From contig JAGGDC010000001.1 in NCBI GenBank assembly GCA_020809425.1, forward strand, positions 1,873,001-1,937,000: a stretch of DNA of 64,000 nucleotides, read 5' to 3'. How positions within the stretch are numbered: position 1 is the stretch's first letter; every line of letters starts with the position of its first letter. The notes beneath the pieces were generated by a model, which saw only the letters and a list, made by a program, of their open reading frames with translations, did not search any database and was not told the origin of the DNA. A program made the translations under genes and the position numbers. This DNA is from Candidatus Synoicihabitans palmerolidicus (GTDB lineage: Bacteria; Verrucomicrobiota; Verrucomicrobiia; Opitutales; Opitutaceae). Below are positions 50,758-62,175 of the stretch, piece by piece.

Positions 50758-52098
50758 CTAATTCAACCGTTGCTGGAGTCGTTCCACAATTGCAAGTGCG
50801 CGGCCAGCGATCACGCGGAATTCGGGACTCACCGTCGTTTCGTCTGCGGCAACTAGTCGCCAAAACGTGACGGCCCACACTACGGCTTTCCTCCACGCAG
50901 GCTCGAGCGCCGGCAAGGGTGGTGTAGGAACGAAGTCCACGTCACGCAATTCGCCCTGTGCCGTCGGTGCCCAGCGCATCGGCAGCATGTCGTAGACTGG
51001 CGCGGGTATAAACGGGAGCGAGTCATCGAACCAGAACCCCAGGTTGCCGGCATGCATATCAGTGTTGCCGATCAGCGCACCGAAACAGGCGAGCTTTCGC
51101 ACCGTCTCCAATCCCGCTGTATTCACGAGTCCAGCACGGTGGAGAAATTCCCCCCGACTGACCCAATCTGGGCGGGCGGCATCTCCAAACGTGCCCGCCA
51201 AGGCCTCGAGCGAAACCACTCCACGTCGGCCATGGACGCCTACGCGATCAAACCTCGGCACAATAAGGAACCGACGCTGCTCGACATCCCGCACCTGCAC
51301 CGAACAATTGTCACCGTTCGCCTCTGCCAACACTTGAGTCGCATGCGCTTCAGCCGACAAAAGATCCGCCCAACGCCGTCCCACCGGATTGCCTAGCGGA
51401 GGACTGAACTTAATCAAAGCATGACTCGGTTCGGGTTCAGTGTGATAATAGACGGCCAACTTTGGTTGCTCGCCACCGGCCGAACTTCCTAGGATACCCC
51501 CGCTCAGAACATCGTCCACCAAGCGACTCAGTTCGTTAATCCCGCGAGGAATCGGCAACCCATCGGTTTGCGTAAACTGGAAGTGGTTCTGCCAATTGCC
51601 ATCACCCACCAAAAGATTGCCCGACAAATTTTCCCCATCAACCACCTGATAGCGCAGGATGTCGTCATCGCTCCAAAGCCGCGGATCCGGGGGCAGACCG
51701 AGTGACTGAGCGACTGAACCGCGCGCCCTGGCTCGCCCCAAAAAACCCTGCGAGCGCACATCGCCGAGGAAAAACGGAAAACCCTCCCCAAATCCATCCA
51801 CCACCCCTGCCGCGTGCTCCCACTCCGGCGGACTGCCCAGCCACTCAACCTTCCAGCCCCCACACAAGGCATGCAGCACCGCCCAAGCCCGAGCCCTGCC
51901 CTGCTCGTTGATTCGATAAATCGTCCAGCGATCTTCGTGCTGCAGCCGACGCCGAAGCGCATATTGCGTGCGCCTCGCAGACCCCAAGGCAACCACCCTC
52001 TCTCCCAGCTCTCCGAGACGGCGCGATACGGTTGGCTGGGCGACACCTTCCCGTTCCATCAGACCGCGAGCCGTTAGAGGACCAGACGCTTGGAGCAA
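50758..52098 (-). CDS. yjjJ: HipA-family serine/threonine kinase with N-terminal winged helix (YjjJ/HipH type)
   Basis: The 446-residue protein has an N-terminal wHTH (GPLTARGLMEREGVAQPTVS) followed by a HipA kinase. The Gly-rich loop is ILGSSAGGEQPKLAVYYHTE, the ATP Lys in ALIKFSPP, the catalytic loop FGALIGNTDMHAGNLGFWFD (N-x-D-x-H) and the metal-binding box APVYDMLPMRW. This is the solo architecture of E. coli YjjJ/HipH, which needs no hipB next door, and none is present. The start is unclear: TTG at 52098 is annotated, but the frame is open 40 bases further upstream. The gene is intact, flanked by TTTGCAC repeats on both sides, and preceded by an unusually AT-rich region. Family members phosphorylate aminoacyl-tRNA synthetases or other translation targets; the target here is unknown. 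Confidence 0.85.
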   Translation of the reverse strand: MLQASGPLTARGLMEREGVAQPTVSRRLGELGERVVALGSARRTQYALRRRLQHEDRWTIYRINEQGRARAWAVLHALCGGWKVEWLGSPPEWEHAAGVVDGFGEGFPFFLGDVRSQGFLGRARARGSVAQSLGLPPDPRLWSDDDILRYQVVDGENLSGNLLVGDGNWQNHFQFTQTDGLPIPRGINELSRLVDDVLSGGILGSSAGGEQPKLAVYYHTEPEPSHALIKFSPPLGNPVGRRWADLLSAEAHATQVLAEANGDNCSVQVRDVEQRRFLIVPRFDRVGVHGRRGVVSLEALAGTFGDAARPDWVSRGEFLHRAGLVNTAGLETVRKLACFGALIGNTDMHAGNLGFWFDDSLPFIPAPVYDMLPMRWAPTAQGELRDVDFVPTPPLPALEPAWRKAVVWAVTFWRLVAADETTVSPEFRVIAGRALAIVERLQQRLN

Positions 52099-52139
52099 GA
52101 GTTGGAGACGCTGAGAAGTGAGTTGACGAGAACGAGCAA

Positions 52140-52265
52140 TTATTCCTTTATGAATAGATTACAAGACTATTTTATATCCTATTAATCAACTAGTAACGGG
52201 CTTATTTAGCCCTGATTAGAATAGATTTAAATAAGCTTACATATTTTCGCGATTCGATCAAAGGG
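52140..52265 (-). promoter_or_regulatory. AT-rich upstream region of hipA
   Basis: This stretch is far more AT-rich than its surroundings (TTTATATCCTATTAATCAAC) and contains a small hairpin GGGCTTATTTAGCCC. It is the only space for the hipA promoter and may hold an operator bound by the protein's own winged helix. No precise site can be assigned. Confidence 0.35.
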
Positions 52266-52333
52266 GCGATCCGAAGGATCATGCTTTGTGGTTTTTGGGG
52301 GCCGGAAAAGGGGGCCGGGAAAAGGGGTCAAAC

Positions 52334-52347
52334 TTTGCACTTTGCAC
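52334..52347 (+). repeat. TTTGCAC direct repeat upstream of hipA
   Basis: TTTGCACTTTGCAC preceded by AAGGGGTCAAAC; matches the copy at 50695 exactly and the diverged one at 50613 in layout. The remainder of 52348-52461 shows no gene. Confidence 0.7.
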
Positions 52348-52461
52348 TCCTACACCTTGCTTTTCGAACGCATGGCCCCTGCGATGAGGCTCGTTACTTG
52401 AGCCGTTCGCGCGAGGGGAGAAACTTGAGACAGGGCGCTCCACGCCATTCAGCTCAAGTGC

Positions 52462-52587
52462 CTAATCAGACTGCGATTCGCACTTTTCGGACCGCCGTAA
52501 TTCGTCTTCAATAGCCGCCTGCATTTCCGCCGGATCATCGGGCGTGATCATGATGGTGCAGGCTCCCAGTCCTACCACCAAGGGCAT
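52462..52587 (-). pseudogene. Short ORF downstream of ISAs1 remnant (unrecognised gene end)
   Basis: ATG at 52587 gives 41 residues (MPLVVGLGACTIMITPDDPA, then an acidic helix EMQAAIEDELRRSEK). The helix looks protein-like, so it may be the 3' end of a gene cut by the transposon, but no family is recognised. It is in the same frame as a long transposase fragment. Confidence 0.25.
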
Positions 52588-52598
52588 GGTCTTTTGTT

Positions 52599-54401
52599 TT
52601 AGGAATGGGAACGGATGGCGCGCAGGGAGATATGCGTAGAATGTTGGCAGGATTCGAAGACGTGCGGCAGGGGCCGCTCGGGCCAGTGTTGGGCGCAGAC
52701 GCGCAGCAGGACGCTGCGCAAGAGGGCGAGGTTGGCCCAGGGGGGCGTTGACGTTGCGGGTACGCGAGTGGTCTTCGCGCCAGCAGGCGTCGCGGCGCCA
52801 GTGGTTGCGGATCTCCACTCCGCCCCAGTGCCCGCGGATCAAGGCGCGCATTTGCGCAGGGCTGCGTTCTGCGGGTGCCAGGCTGCTGGCGTAGGCGCGT
52901 TGCTCGCAACTTTCGGTGAGGTCGCGTTTTCGCACCGTGGTTTTGTCGACGAGCACCAGGCTGCGCAGCCCGGGGTAGTCGGCTTGCGAGGGCGTGGCCA
53001 CCACCACGGACACCCGCCAGGTGGTCACGCGGCCCCGACTCGGATCGGTCAGCTCAAAAAAGGGGGTGGAACGGTCCGGGCGCGCTGGACCAGCGCGCTC
53101 AGCTGGGGTTGGTTGCCTTTGATCTGGGGCACATACTCGCCGCCTTTTTCCACGATGGTGCGGGCCTGCTCGCGGGTGGCGTGCAAGGCGTCGCCGGTGT
53201 GACGATCTGCTCGTCCACCGACGCGGCGGCCAACACCTCACCGACGCGGGCCTGTTCACTGCGCGGGGTGTTTTCCTTTTGATCGACGATGGCCAGGGCG
53301 ACCGGCGCGCCGGTGTCGGCCTCGACCAGGCTGAGCACCCCGACCGCGTCGCGGATAAACTTTCCGTCCAGGGCGAGCGCTCCGGGCAGGGCACCGGCGT
53401 GGGCTGTGAGCCAGCGGTTGTGAGGGCCTGGGCAAAGGCCTCCGGATACGAGCCGGGTGAGCACGTCGTAAAACACGCTGTAACTGGGAGCCAGGCGGAC
53501 CTTTTTGCCGGCCTCACGGGGCAGGGCCAGGGCGAAGCGCTGGTCTTGGTCGAGCAGGTTGGCCATACGAGCGATCGACGCGATGTCGCGCCGGCCGGCC
53601 AGCAGCGCGAGCGCCACGAGGCCAAGAACCGGACCGATCTTGAAGCGGGTGTTTTTGGCGCGCGGATCGGGCACGCCGCACAGGGCCTCCAACAGAGAGG
53701 ACAACTGGCCGTTTTTGAGCGGCAGGGTGGCGGTGGGCGCGCGGCGCAGTCCCGCCCGGCAGTCCCCGGGCAAAGCGGGGTCGGGGGCGCTCAGCAGGGC
53801 CTTGGCCGAGGGGTGCAGGGGCCGCAGCAGCCACAGGTGCTATGGGTTTGCCGTGAAGTCGCCTCGGTGCCGTTCGTAACCCTGGCTGGTCCCGACCGGC
53901 TCCCATGCGGAGGCCTTGTAGCACGTGCCTTGGTAGGCCTCCGGGTCGGTGAAGGTCTCGGCTAGCAGCGGCCGATAGCCGAAGCGTTCCTGCCAATGGC
54001 CCGGCAACGTGCGCACCGCCGCAGCGAGCACCTGGGAGGCGAAATTGGGCTCCTCCGCCGCGCTTGGTGAGCAGTAGAAAGCGGCGGTTTTGCACCACCA
54101 GGGAAAGCCGCTCGACCTGGCGGGTCGCATCCCAGCCCACCCACCGGTCCCGGTCCTTGAGCGCGTAGCAGGCCGGACCCCACGCCAGCAGCGCCACACC
54201 GCCCGCCCCCCTCTTTCGACAATCTGGCGCAGGTAATCGCCCACCGAATGCCCGGATCCCAAGTAGTGCCGCTCGTGCAGCTGCGCGTCGAACCACTCCT
54301 GCTCGGCCGCAGTGGCCGCGCACCTCCACGTTTCGATCCCAGTGCTTCTGCTCCGGGGTTGCGTTCGTCGCTTCCCTTTCCGTTTCACCTTTAGATTTCA
54401 T
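52599..54401 (-). pseudogene. DUF4338 (DruA-like) domain fused to ISAs1-type transposase, decayed
   Basis: The N-terminal ~260 residues match the DUF4338 pattern: AQLHERHYLGSGHSVGDYLR, ACYALKDRDRWVGWDATRQV, RLSLVVQNRRFLLLTKRGG, VLAAAVRTLPGHWQERFGYR, LLAETFTDPEAYQGTCYKAS. They lead into an ISAs1 part: LEALCGVPDPRAKNTRFKIG, LVALALLAGRRDIASIARMA, then ALDGKFIRDAVGVLSLVEAD (first Asp), SKATNP/QIKGNQP-like strand and DACWREDHSRTRNVNAP near the C-terminus. Pieces lie in three frames (ORFs 53514, 53099, 53840, 52462), with at least four shifts. The same N-terminal domain, alone, is DruA of the Druantia phage-defence system. Confidence 0.72.
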
Positions 54402-54767
54402 CCCACTGAAACAGATCGAAAATCGTCCAAATGGTTTAGCTCAAAGTTACACCGCTGACCTTCAATCACTTCACCCGTCTCGGGAAAAGCCATGCACGAC
54501 CTTCCTCAATGTAGGTCATAAACATCGACAAACTCAGAGCCATCCCCGGGTAGATCAGAAACAGTCTTGTTCGCTTTTGGTTCATGGTCAGACGGAGACC
54601 TCACACACAACGTGCTAAGTCTCCGCGCTAACCACAAACGGTGAAAGAACAGCGCCAAAGGAGCGGATTTCGGGCCAACGTCAACTCAGATTTCATTCTC
54701 CTGTGCTTCCCTGCACCACGTTCGACGAACTTGAGAAGTTGAGAAGGTGTCTGTCCCTATTAAATCA

Positions 54768-54830
54768 AGAAGGACGCCCCCTCTGATGGGCGCCCTTCAA
54801 GACCTAACACCAAGCAAACCTAAGAACTCT
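54768..54830 (-). terminator. GC hairpin block 1 (terminator-like) with conserved tail
   Basis: On the minus strand AAGGGCGCCC pairs with GGGGCGTCCTT around ATCAGAGG. The adjacent sequence GACCTAACACCAAGCAAACC recurs almost unchanged beside block 2, 280 bp away. The following T-run is weak. Confidence 0.5.
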
Positions 54831-55045
54831 AAATCTAACTGCTACAAACGAAAGTCGTTGTGCAGAGAAGTAGACGTTGGTAGAGGCGAGAAACGCTCAA
54901 ATATAATTCATAATTTCTGAGTAAAAATATAAAAACCCTCCATGAAGTACGTATCTATATTTTATTCAATTACTTATGAATCCACCATTCCAGTCCTTCG
55001 CCGCTCCAAATCCGCTCGTTCCAGTCCGGCCTGTTGCCGTCTCCC

Positions 55046-55105
55046 CAAAAATAGGGGCGCCCTCACGGGCGCCCCTAATGACCTAACGCCAAGCAAACCG
55101 TAGAA
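55046..55105 (-). terminator. GC hairpin block 2, strong intrinsic terminator on minus strand
   Basis: On the minus strand AGGGGCGCCC, loop GTGA, GGGCGCCCCT, then ATTTTTGG: a long GC stem followed by T5. Beside it GACCTAACGCCAAGCAAACC differs in one base from the block-1 tail. No gene remains upstream on that strand for it to terminate except the IS30 remnant. Confidence 0.7.
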
Positions 55106-55234
55106 CCTCAACATTCGCTGAATCTTTAACGGGCGCTATCTATCTGCATGGCGGTAGACGCGGTAGTTGTGCATTCGCTCAATTTTCGTTTATTTTTTTC
55201 ATGCCAATGTTCCAACGCATGGCAGATTCAAGGA

Positions 55235-56264
55235 TCAGTTTGAATCGAGATTAGATATAAGCTGCTTGAAGAGTTGAGCGGGAGACTTCCAGCCGAGGAT
55301 CTTGCGGGGACGCTCGTTGAGCATTTGCTGATAGGCACTGAGTTGCTGATATGAGACGGTGGACAGGTCGGAGCCTTTAGGCAGGTAGTGACGGATGCAG
55401 CCGTTTTGGCTTTCGCAGGTGCCGTGTTCCCAAGGACTGTGCGGGAGGCAGAAGAAGACCTGGAGACCGAGATCGGCGGCAAGGCGGCGGGTAAAGGCTT
55501 CCCGCACGCTTTGGGCATCCTTGTGAGGCAGATGGCAAAACATGGTGTAACGGGTGGTGCGTTCCACGAACACGCCAACCGCCGAACGGTTACCCGCGCC
55601 GAGGATCAGATCGCCTTCGTAGTGGCCGGCGATTAAGCGATCCTCGACCTCGGCGGGACGTTGATCAACCGAGCACCCTATCGGGGATCTTGCCCTGGGT
55701 GGCGACCACACCACGGCGGTGAGGCTTACGCGCCCGGTGGCTGCGCCGCAGGCACTTGGCCAATTCCCGTTACAGCTCCCCGCGGGCAACGACGTAAACG
55801 TCACGGTAGATCGATTCGTGCGACGTGTGCATGTGCGGCGTGTCAAGATGGTCGAGTTTAAGCGTGCCAGCGATTTCCTCCGGGGACCAGCCTCGCCTCA
55901 GATAAGCATGCCCCGCGTCCCGCAAAGGGGGCATCTGGTCGATCGCACAATACCCGCGCCGGGTTCGTCCCATGCGCTCGTGCGCGGCGCGATGCGCGCT
56001 CTGAGCGCCGTAATGGTCGCGACTCGCATTGCGCTTCAACTTCGCCCTAATCGCACTGGGCGACCGGCTCAGCCTTACCGCAATGGCCTGCTGTGTTTCG
56101 TTGGCACGTAATCCACTTTGGTTCTCGATTCGCTCCTCTAAACTCAAAACGGTATGCGTCATCGGCTTGCTTTGTTCGGGTATCACGCAAAGCACAATCG
56201 GAGGGACCGGCTCGGCGGTCCCTCTCCGGTTCCTCCGCCTCAAGGGGCAAACCGGCTGGGACAA
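55235..56264 (-). pseudogene. IS30 family transposase, frameshifted with internal deletion
   Basis: The N-part (HTVLSLEERIENQSGLRANE, QAIAVRLSRSPSAIRAKLKR, GRTRRGYCAIDQMPPLRDAG, GWSPEEIAGTLKLD) breaks near 55780. The rve part resumes with RPAEVEDRLIAGHYEGDLIL (first Asp), RTTRYTMFCHLPHKDAQSVR and SPWEHGTCESQNGCIRHYLP (Glu). The segment that should carry the second catalytic Asp (LTYDNGxEM in the family) is missing between AFTRRLAADLG and LQVFFCLPHS. Dead element; it differs clearly from the IS30 at 16513. Confidence 0.82.
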
Positions 56265-56428
56265 TACAGCGAGACGTTGCTCTTCTATACTCAGGAATTT
56301 CGTTCAGGTTGGACATTCAAACTCATCCTTGAGCGCGCCCACCAAACTCCGGAATCTATCTCCGCCGTGCTAAGACTAAATCGCTCTCGTCAACCGTCTG
56401 TGTCCCGTCTCCCACCGCCAACAGAAAA

Positions 56429-57613
56429 CTAGGACGCATCAATCAAACTACCCGGCTCACTGGTCACTCGCTTTGGCAATGAGGATTTCAACGGATACCG
56501 GTGAACGTTTCCTTCGTAATTACGGAAGACAATTTCATCATCGTTGATCGACTCGATAGAATCGGGATTGATGGGCACTTTGCCGCCACCGCCAGGCGCA
56601 TCTATGACGTACTGCGGCACCGCGTATCCCGTCGTGTGACCACGCAATGAACGCACAATCTCAATCCCCTTACGTACATCCACTTTGAAATGTGCTCCTC
56701 CCGTAATGAGGTCCATTTGATAAATGTAATACGGACGCACTCGCATCCGCAGCAATCGGTGCACGAGAGCTTTCATTACATCCGCATCATCATTAACTCC
56801 TGCCAACAAGACACTTTGGTTACCAAGTGGCACACCGGAAAAAGCCAAACGCTCACACGCATCGCGTAGTTCAGCCGTGGCCTCCTTAGGATGATTTACG
56901 TGGATACTCATCCAAATCGGACCATACCGTTTAAAAATGTCACACAACTGAGGCGTGATTCGCTGTGGTAAAAAACCCGGAATTCTGGATCCGATCCGAA
57001 TGAACTCCACGTGCGGGTTCTCCCTCAGGCGCGCCAGCAAATGCTCAAGTTTCCGATCCGACAAAAGCAACGGATCTCCGCCTGAAAGCAGCACATCACG
57101 CACTTCCGGATGTGATTCAATGTAGCGCAGACCCTGTTCAAACTCAGGATGGAAATTGTAGTCTTGCGCGTTCGAAACCAACCGGCTCCGAGTGCAGTAA
57201 CGGCAATAGGCCGCACAACGATCCGTGACTAAAAACAAAACCCTGTCCGGATAACGATGCACGATTCCCGGCACCGGTGAATGCTCATCTTCGCCCAGCG
57301 AGTCCAATTGCTCCTCCGCAGAAACCAACATCTCCGCTTCCCGGGGAATCAGTTGTTTTCGGATCGGGCAATTCGCATCATTGCGATCAATCAGGTTGAA
57401 AAAATACGGCGTGATCGCGAGAGCCAACTTCTTCCCCGCAAACGCCACACCGCGCCTTTCTTCCGCCGTTAACGTCATGTAACGCTGGAGATCCTCCAAC
57501 GTCGTGATGCGATTTTTAAGTTGCCACGTCCAATCCCGCCACTGCTCGGCCGGCACGTGCTGCCATAATCCTTGGCCTTCAAACCAAGAGGATCGATCTT
57601 CAATGTACCCCAT
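56429..57613 (-). CDS. kamA: KamA-family radical SAM aminomutase (lysine 2,3-aminomutase-like)
   Basis: The protein of about 394 residues (ATG 57613, MGYIEDRSSWFEGQG; the track adds eight) has the radical-SAM motif DRCAAYCRYCTRSRL (CxxxCxxC), LLSGGDPLLLSDRKL, the SAM/GG-type region HVNHPKEATAELRDACERL and the PLP-lysine loop IDAPGGGGKVPIN. The enzyme interconverts L-lysine and beta-lysine with PLP and SAM. No efp or epmA gene is near, so a role in osmolyte (N-acetyl-beta-lysine) formation or lysine catabolism is possible but not shown. It is intact and lies between a dead IS30 and a dead kinase. Confidence 0.88.
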   Translation of the reverse strand: MGYIEDRSSWFEGQGLWQHVPAEQWRDWTWQLKNRITTLEDLQRYMTLTAEERRGVAFAGKKLALAITPYFFNLIDRNDANCPIRKQLIPREAEMLVSAEEQLDSLGEDEHSPVPGIVHRYPDRVLFLVTDRCAAYCRYCTRSRLVSNAQDYNFHPEFEQGLRYIESHPEVRDVLLSGGDPLLLSDRKLEHLLARLRENPHVEFIRIGSRIPGFLPQRITPQLCDIFKRYGPIWMSIHVNHPKEATAELRDACERLAFSGVPLGNQSVLLAGVNDDADVMKALVHRLLRMRVRPYYIYQMDLITGGAHFKVDVRKGIEIVRSLRGHTTGYAVPQYVIDAPGGGGKVPINPDSIESINDDEIVFRNYEGNVHRYPLKSSLPKRVTSEPGSLIDAS

Positions 57614-57801
57614 GCTTAACCCGAGAGAAAGCGTCACGCTGGGCTGGTGTCAAATGGCTGCAATGAGTTCGCCACCGCATCGACCCGGTCAATGGGCCCC
57701 ATTAATTTTGCTCACAATTTGTCCGTGGCTGATTTAAGGTTAATGCTATCGTGGTGACAGTCTGCTAGGATGATCACGCCTTTTACCCCTATTGGCCCCC
57801 C

Positions 57802-60027
<2,226 letters not shown>

Positions 60028-60091
60028 TCTTTCGTCTCTTCGCACGAAATCCCTTGGCAGTCGCGAATCGACGGGTTGTCGTCCGCCTTTG

Positions 60092-61264
60092 ATGTCTTCC
60101 TCTAAGCCAGCGATCCTTGCCCTAGAAGATGGTTCGGTTTACCACGGCCTTGCCTTTGGTGCTGATGCCATCGTAGCCGGGGAGTGTGTCTTCAACACCT
60201 CCATGACAGGGTATCAGGAGATCATCACCGATCCCTCCTACTTCGGCCAGATCATCACCATGACCGCCGTGCAAATCGGTAATTATGGCATCACCGCAGA
60301 AGACGCCGAGTCCGCTGCTCCAAGGTGCAGGGGATTTGTTGTAAGCGAACTGTCACCGATCGCCTCCAACTGGCGCTCCACCATCTCTCTTGGGGACTAC
60401 CTATGCCAACACGGCATCCCCGGCATCAGCGAAATCGATACCCGCGCCCTCACCAAGAAACTGAGAGTCGATGGCGCCATGAAATGCTGCATCAGCACTT
60501 TACCCATCAGTGACGAAGATGCCGTCAAACGAGCCCGTGAATGGCAGGACATTGCTGGCAGCGATTACGTGAAGGAAGTCTCTTGCAAGGAGCCTTACAT
60601 CTGGGGCGCTGACGACGCGGCACGCTTTAATCCTCCCTATGTCCCAGCCGGCACCTCCCTGGGAATCAATCCAGACATCACCCCACGCTTCCGCGTAGCC
60701 GCATTCGATTTCGGCGCGAAATATTCCATTTTTCGCAAACTCATCCGCCATGGATTCGAGGTGCAGATATTCCCCGCCAACGCTTCTCCGGCCATGATTC
60801 GAGAGTATGCCCCGGACGGTCTCTTTTTGTCCAATGGTCCTGGCGATCCCGCCACTCTCGACTACGTCCATCGCACAGTCAACGCCTTGATTCCAGCGCT
60901 GCCCACTTTTGGTATCTGCCTGGGCCACCAAATGCTGACTCATGCCCTCGGCGGTAAGACCTTCAAACTGAAATTCGGTCATCGCGGAGGGAATCAACCG
61001 GTCAAAAACCTTGAAACCGGACGCGTTTTCATCACCGCCCAAAATCATGGTTTCGCCACCGACCCCGACAGTTTGGCCAGCAGCGGCGCGATGGCCACCG
61101 AAATCAATCTGAACGACAACACCGTTGAAGGCTTGCGCCACAAGGGATTGCCCATTTTCTCCGTGCAATACCACCCCGAGGCCGCCCCCGGCCCCAACGA
61201 CGCCGATCCCCTCTTCATCGATTTCTATAATCTGATCAAAAAACGTCAGGAAGGGACTATCTGA
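60092..61264 (+). CDS. carA: Carbamoyl-phosphate synthase small subunit
   Basis: The roughly 390-residue glutaminase subunit supplies ammonia to CarB for carbamoyl phosphate (arginine and pyrimidine synthesis). The N-terminal CPSase_sm_chain domain has ALEDGSVYHGLAFGAD, FNTSMTGYQEIITDPSYFGQ and IDTRALTKKLRVDGAMKCCI. The class I amidotransferase domain has VAAFDFGAKYSIFRKL, LFLSNGPGDPATLDYV, nucleophile Cys in FGICLGHQMLTHALGG and His/Glu in VQYHPEAAPGPND. ATG at 60092 is preferred over TTG at 60089. carB is not in the window. Intact. Confidence 0.96.
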   Translation: MSSSKPAILALEDGSVYHGLAFGADAIVAGECVFNTSMTGYQEIITDPSYFGQIITMTAVQIGNYGITAEDAESAAPRCRGFVVSELSPIASNWRSTISLGDYLCQHGIPGISEIDTRALTKKLRVDGAMKCCISTLPISDEDAVKRAREWQDIAGSDYVKEVSCKEPYIWGADDAARFNPPYVPAGTSLGINPDITPRFRVAAFDFGAKYSIFRKLIRHGFEVQIFPANASPAMIREYAPDGLFLSNGPGDPATLDYVHRTVNALIPALPTFGICLGHQMLTHALGGKTFKLKFGHRGGNQPVKNLETGRVFITAQNHGFATDPDSLASSGAMATEINLNDNTVEGLRHKGLPIFSVQYHPEAAPGPNDADPLFIDFYNLIKKRQEGTI

Positions 61265-61349
61265 TCGGGTAGGCCCTCAAACGACCTCATGACCCACCGG
61301 GGTATATGAGGTTGGCCTTATATGACGGACACCGGGCGCGATCCGATTT

Positions 61350-62102
61350 TCAATCTGACGCGTTCAGTGCTGACTCAAATTTTTCAGCATCCGCCGGCAT
61401 ATCGATGCCTAGTCCAGAATCTTCTGTCAGGCCAACGGCAATGTCGTAGCCATTCTCGAGCACCCTTAATTGCTCCAGTTTTTCGATCTGTTCCAAATCT
61501 CCTGGAGGTAAAGAGGCAAACTGTTCAAGTAACTCCGCCTTGTAAGCATACAGGCCCAAGTGTTTGCGACAGGGATTAGCCACTACCCAATCGTCTTCAA
61601 TCGTCAGACCCAAATCGCGAGGAAATGGCATCCGAGATCGGGAGAAGTAGAGCGCTCGGCCATCTCGGCGCATGACGACCTTTACTAGATTCGCGTTATA
61701 AAAATCCACGACCCTCTTGAAAGGCATCGCTAAAGTGGCCATCGCCACGGGTCCCACGATCAAATCAACCAACATCCGAATCTGCTCCCCCGTCACCAAC
61801 GGTTCATCCGCCTGGACGTTTATGACGTGCTTCGCCCCAACCGTACGGTTGGCCTCCGCCAACCGATCCGTCCCACTTTGGTGATCCGCTCTCGTCATCA
61901 GCGTATCGAATCCCGCTTCGCGCAAGGGATGCGCCAGCAATTCATCATCGACCGCAAACCACAAAGGAAATTCTGGCGCCTCCGCGGCAATTCGCCGAGC
62001 CACCCACAATAAAAGCGGCGTTCCTCTCACCTCATGCAGCAGTTTCCGCGGAAAACGCGTGGATTCTAGTCGGCACGGCACGATGATTGCGATTTCAGGC
62101 AT
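61350..62102 (-). CDS. kdsB: 3-deoxy-manno-octulosonate cytidylyltransferase
   Basis: The 250-residue protein activates Kdo to CMP-Kdo for lipopolysaccharide inner core. The start is ATG 62102 (MPEIAIIVPCRLESTRFPRK), not the track start at 62429, whose first 109 residues overlap the HPr gene antisense. Motifs: PRKLLHEVRGTPLLLWVARR, DHQSGTDRLAEA, NVQADEPLV and YFSRSRMPFPRD, HLGLYAYKAELLEQF. It implies a Kdo-containing outer membrane. Divergent from HPr with 73 bp between. Confidence 0.95.
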   Translation of the reverse strand: MPEIAIIVPCRLESTRFPRKLLHEVRGTPLLLWVARRIAAEAPEFPLWFAVDDELLAHPLREAGFDTLMTRADHQSGTDRLAEANRTVGAKHVINVQADEPLVTGEQIRMLVDLIVGPVAMATLAMPFKRVVDFYNANLVKVVMRRDGRALYFSRSRMPFPRDLGLTIEDDWVVANPCRKHLGLYAYKAELLEQFASLPPGDLEQIEKLEQLRVLENGYDIAVGLTEDSGLGIDMPADAEKFESALNASD

Positions 62103-62175
62103 AAACTGACCAGAAGTTTGCCTGTCCGGTTTTTGAGTTGCAAGCCGCCCGACCGCTACGGAGCCTTTCGCTTTC

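Larger units (their letters stand above)
54402..55227. other. Non-coding stretch between two transposase remnants
   Basis: No ORF with protein-like content spans this 0.8 kb. It is AT-richer than average in its middle (54890-54980) and contains two similar GC hairpin blocks listed separately. One short W-rich reading frame on the minus strand (about 54978-55055) was not accepted as a gene. Confidence 0.6.

Noticed and set aside
54978-55055. Short minus-strand frame rich in Trp (WNERIWSGEGLEWWIHK)
   Set aside because: It has a stop just upstream inside the terminator hairpin and no start codon or ribosome-binding site; too short to support.
61265-61322. Hairpin downstream of carA (ACCTCAT/ATGAGGT)
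   Set aside because: The stem is short with a long loop and no T-run follows, so it is not called a terminator.
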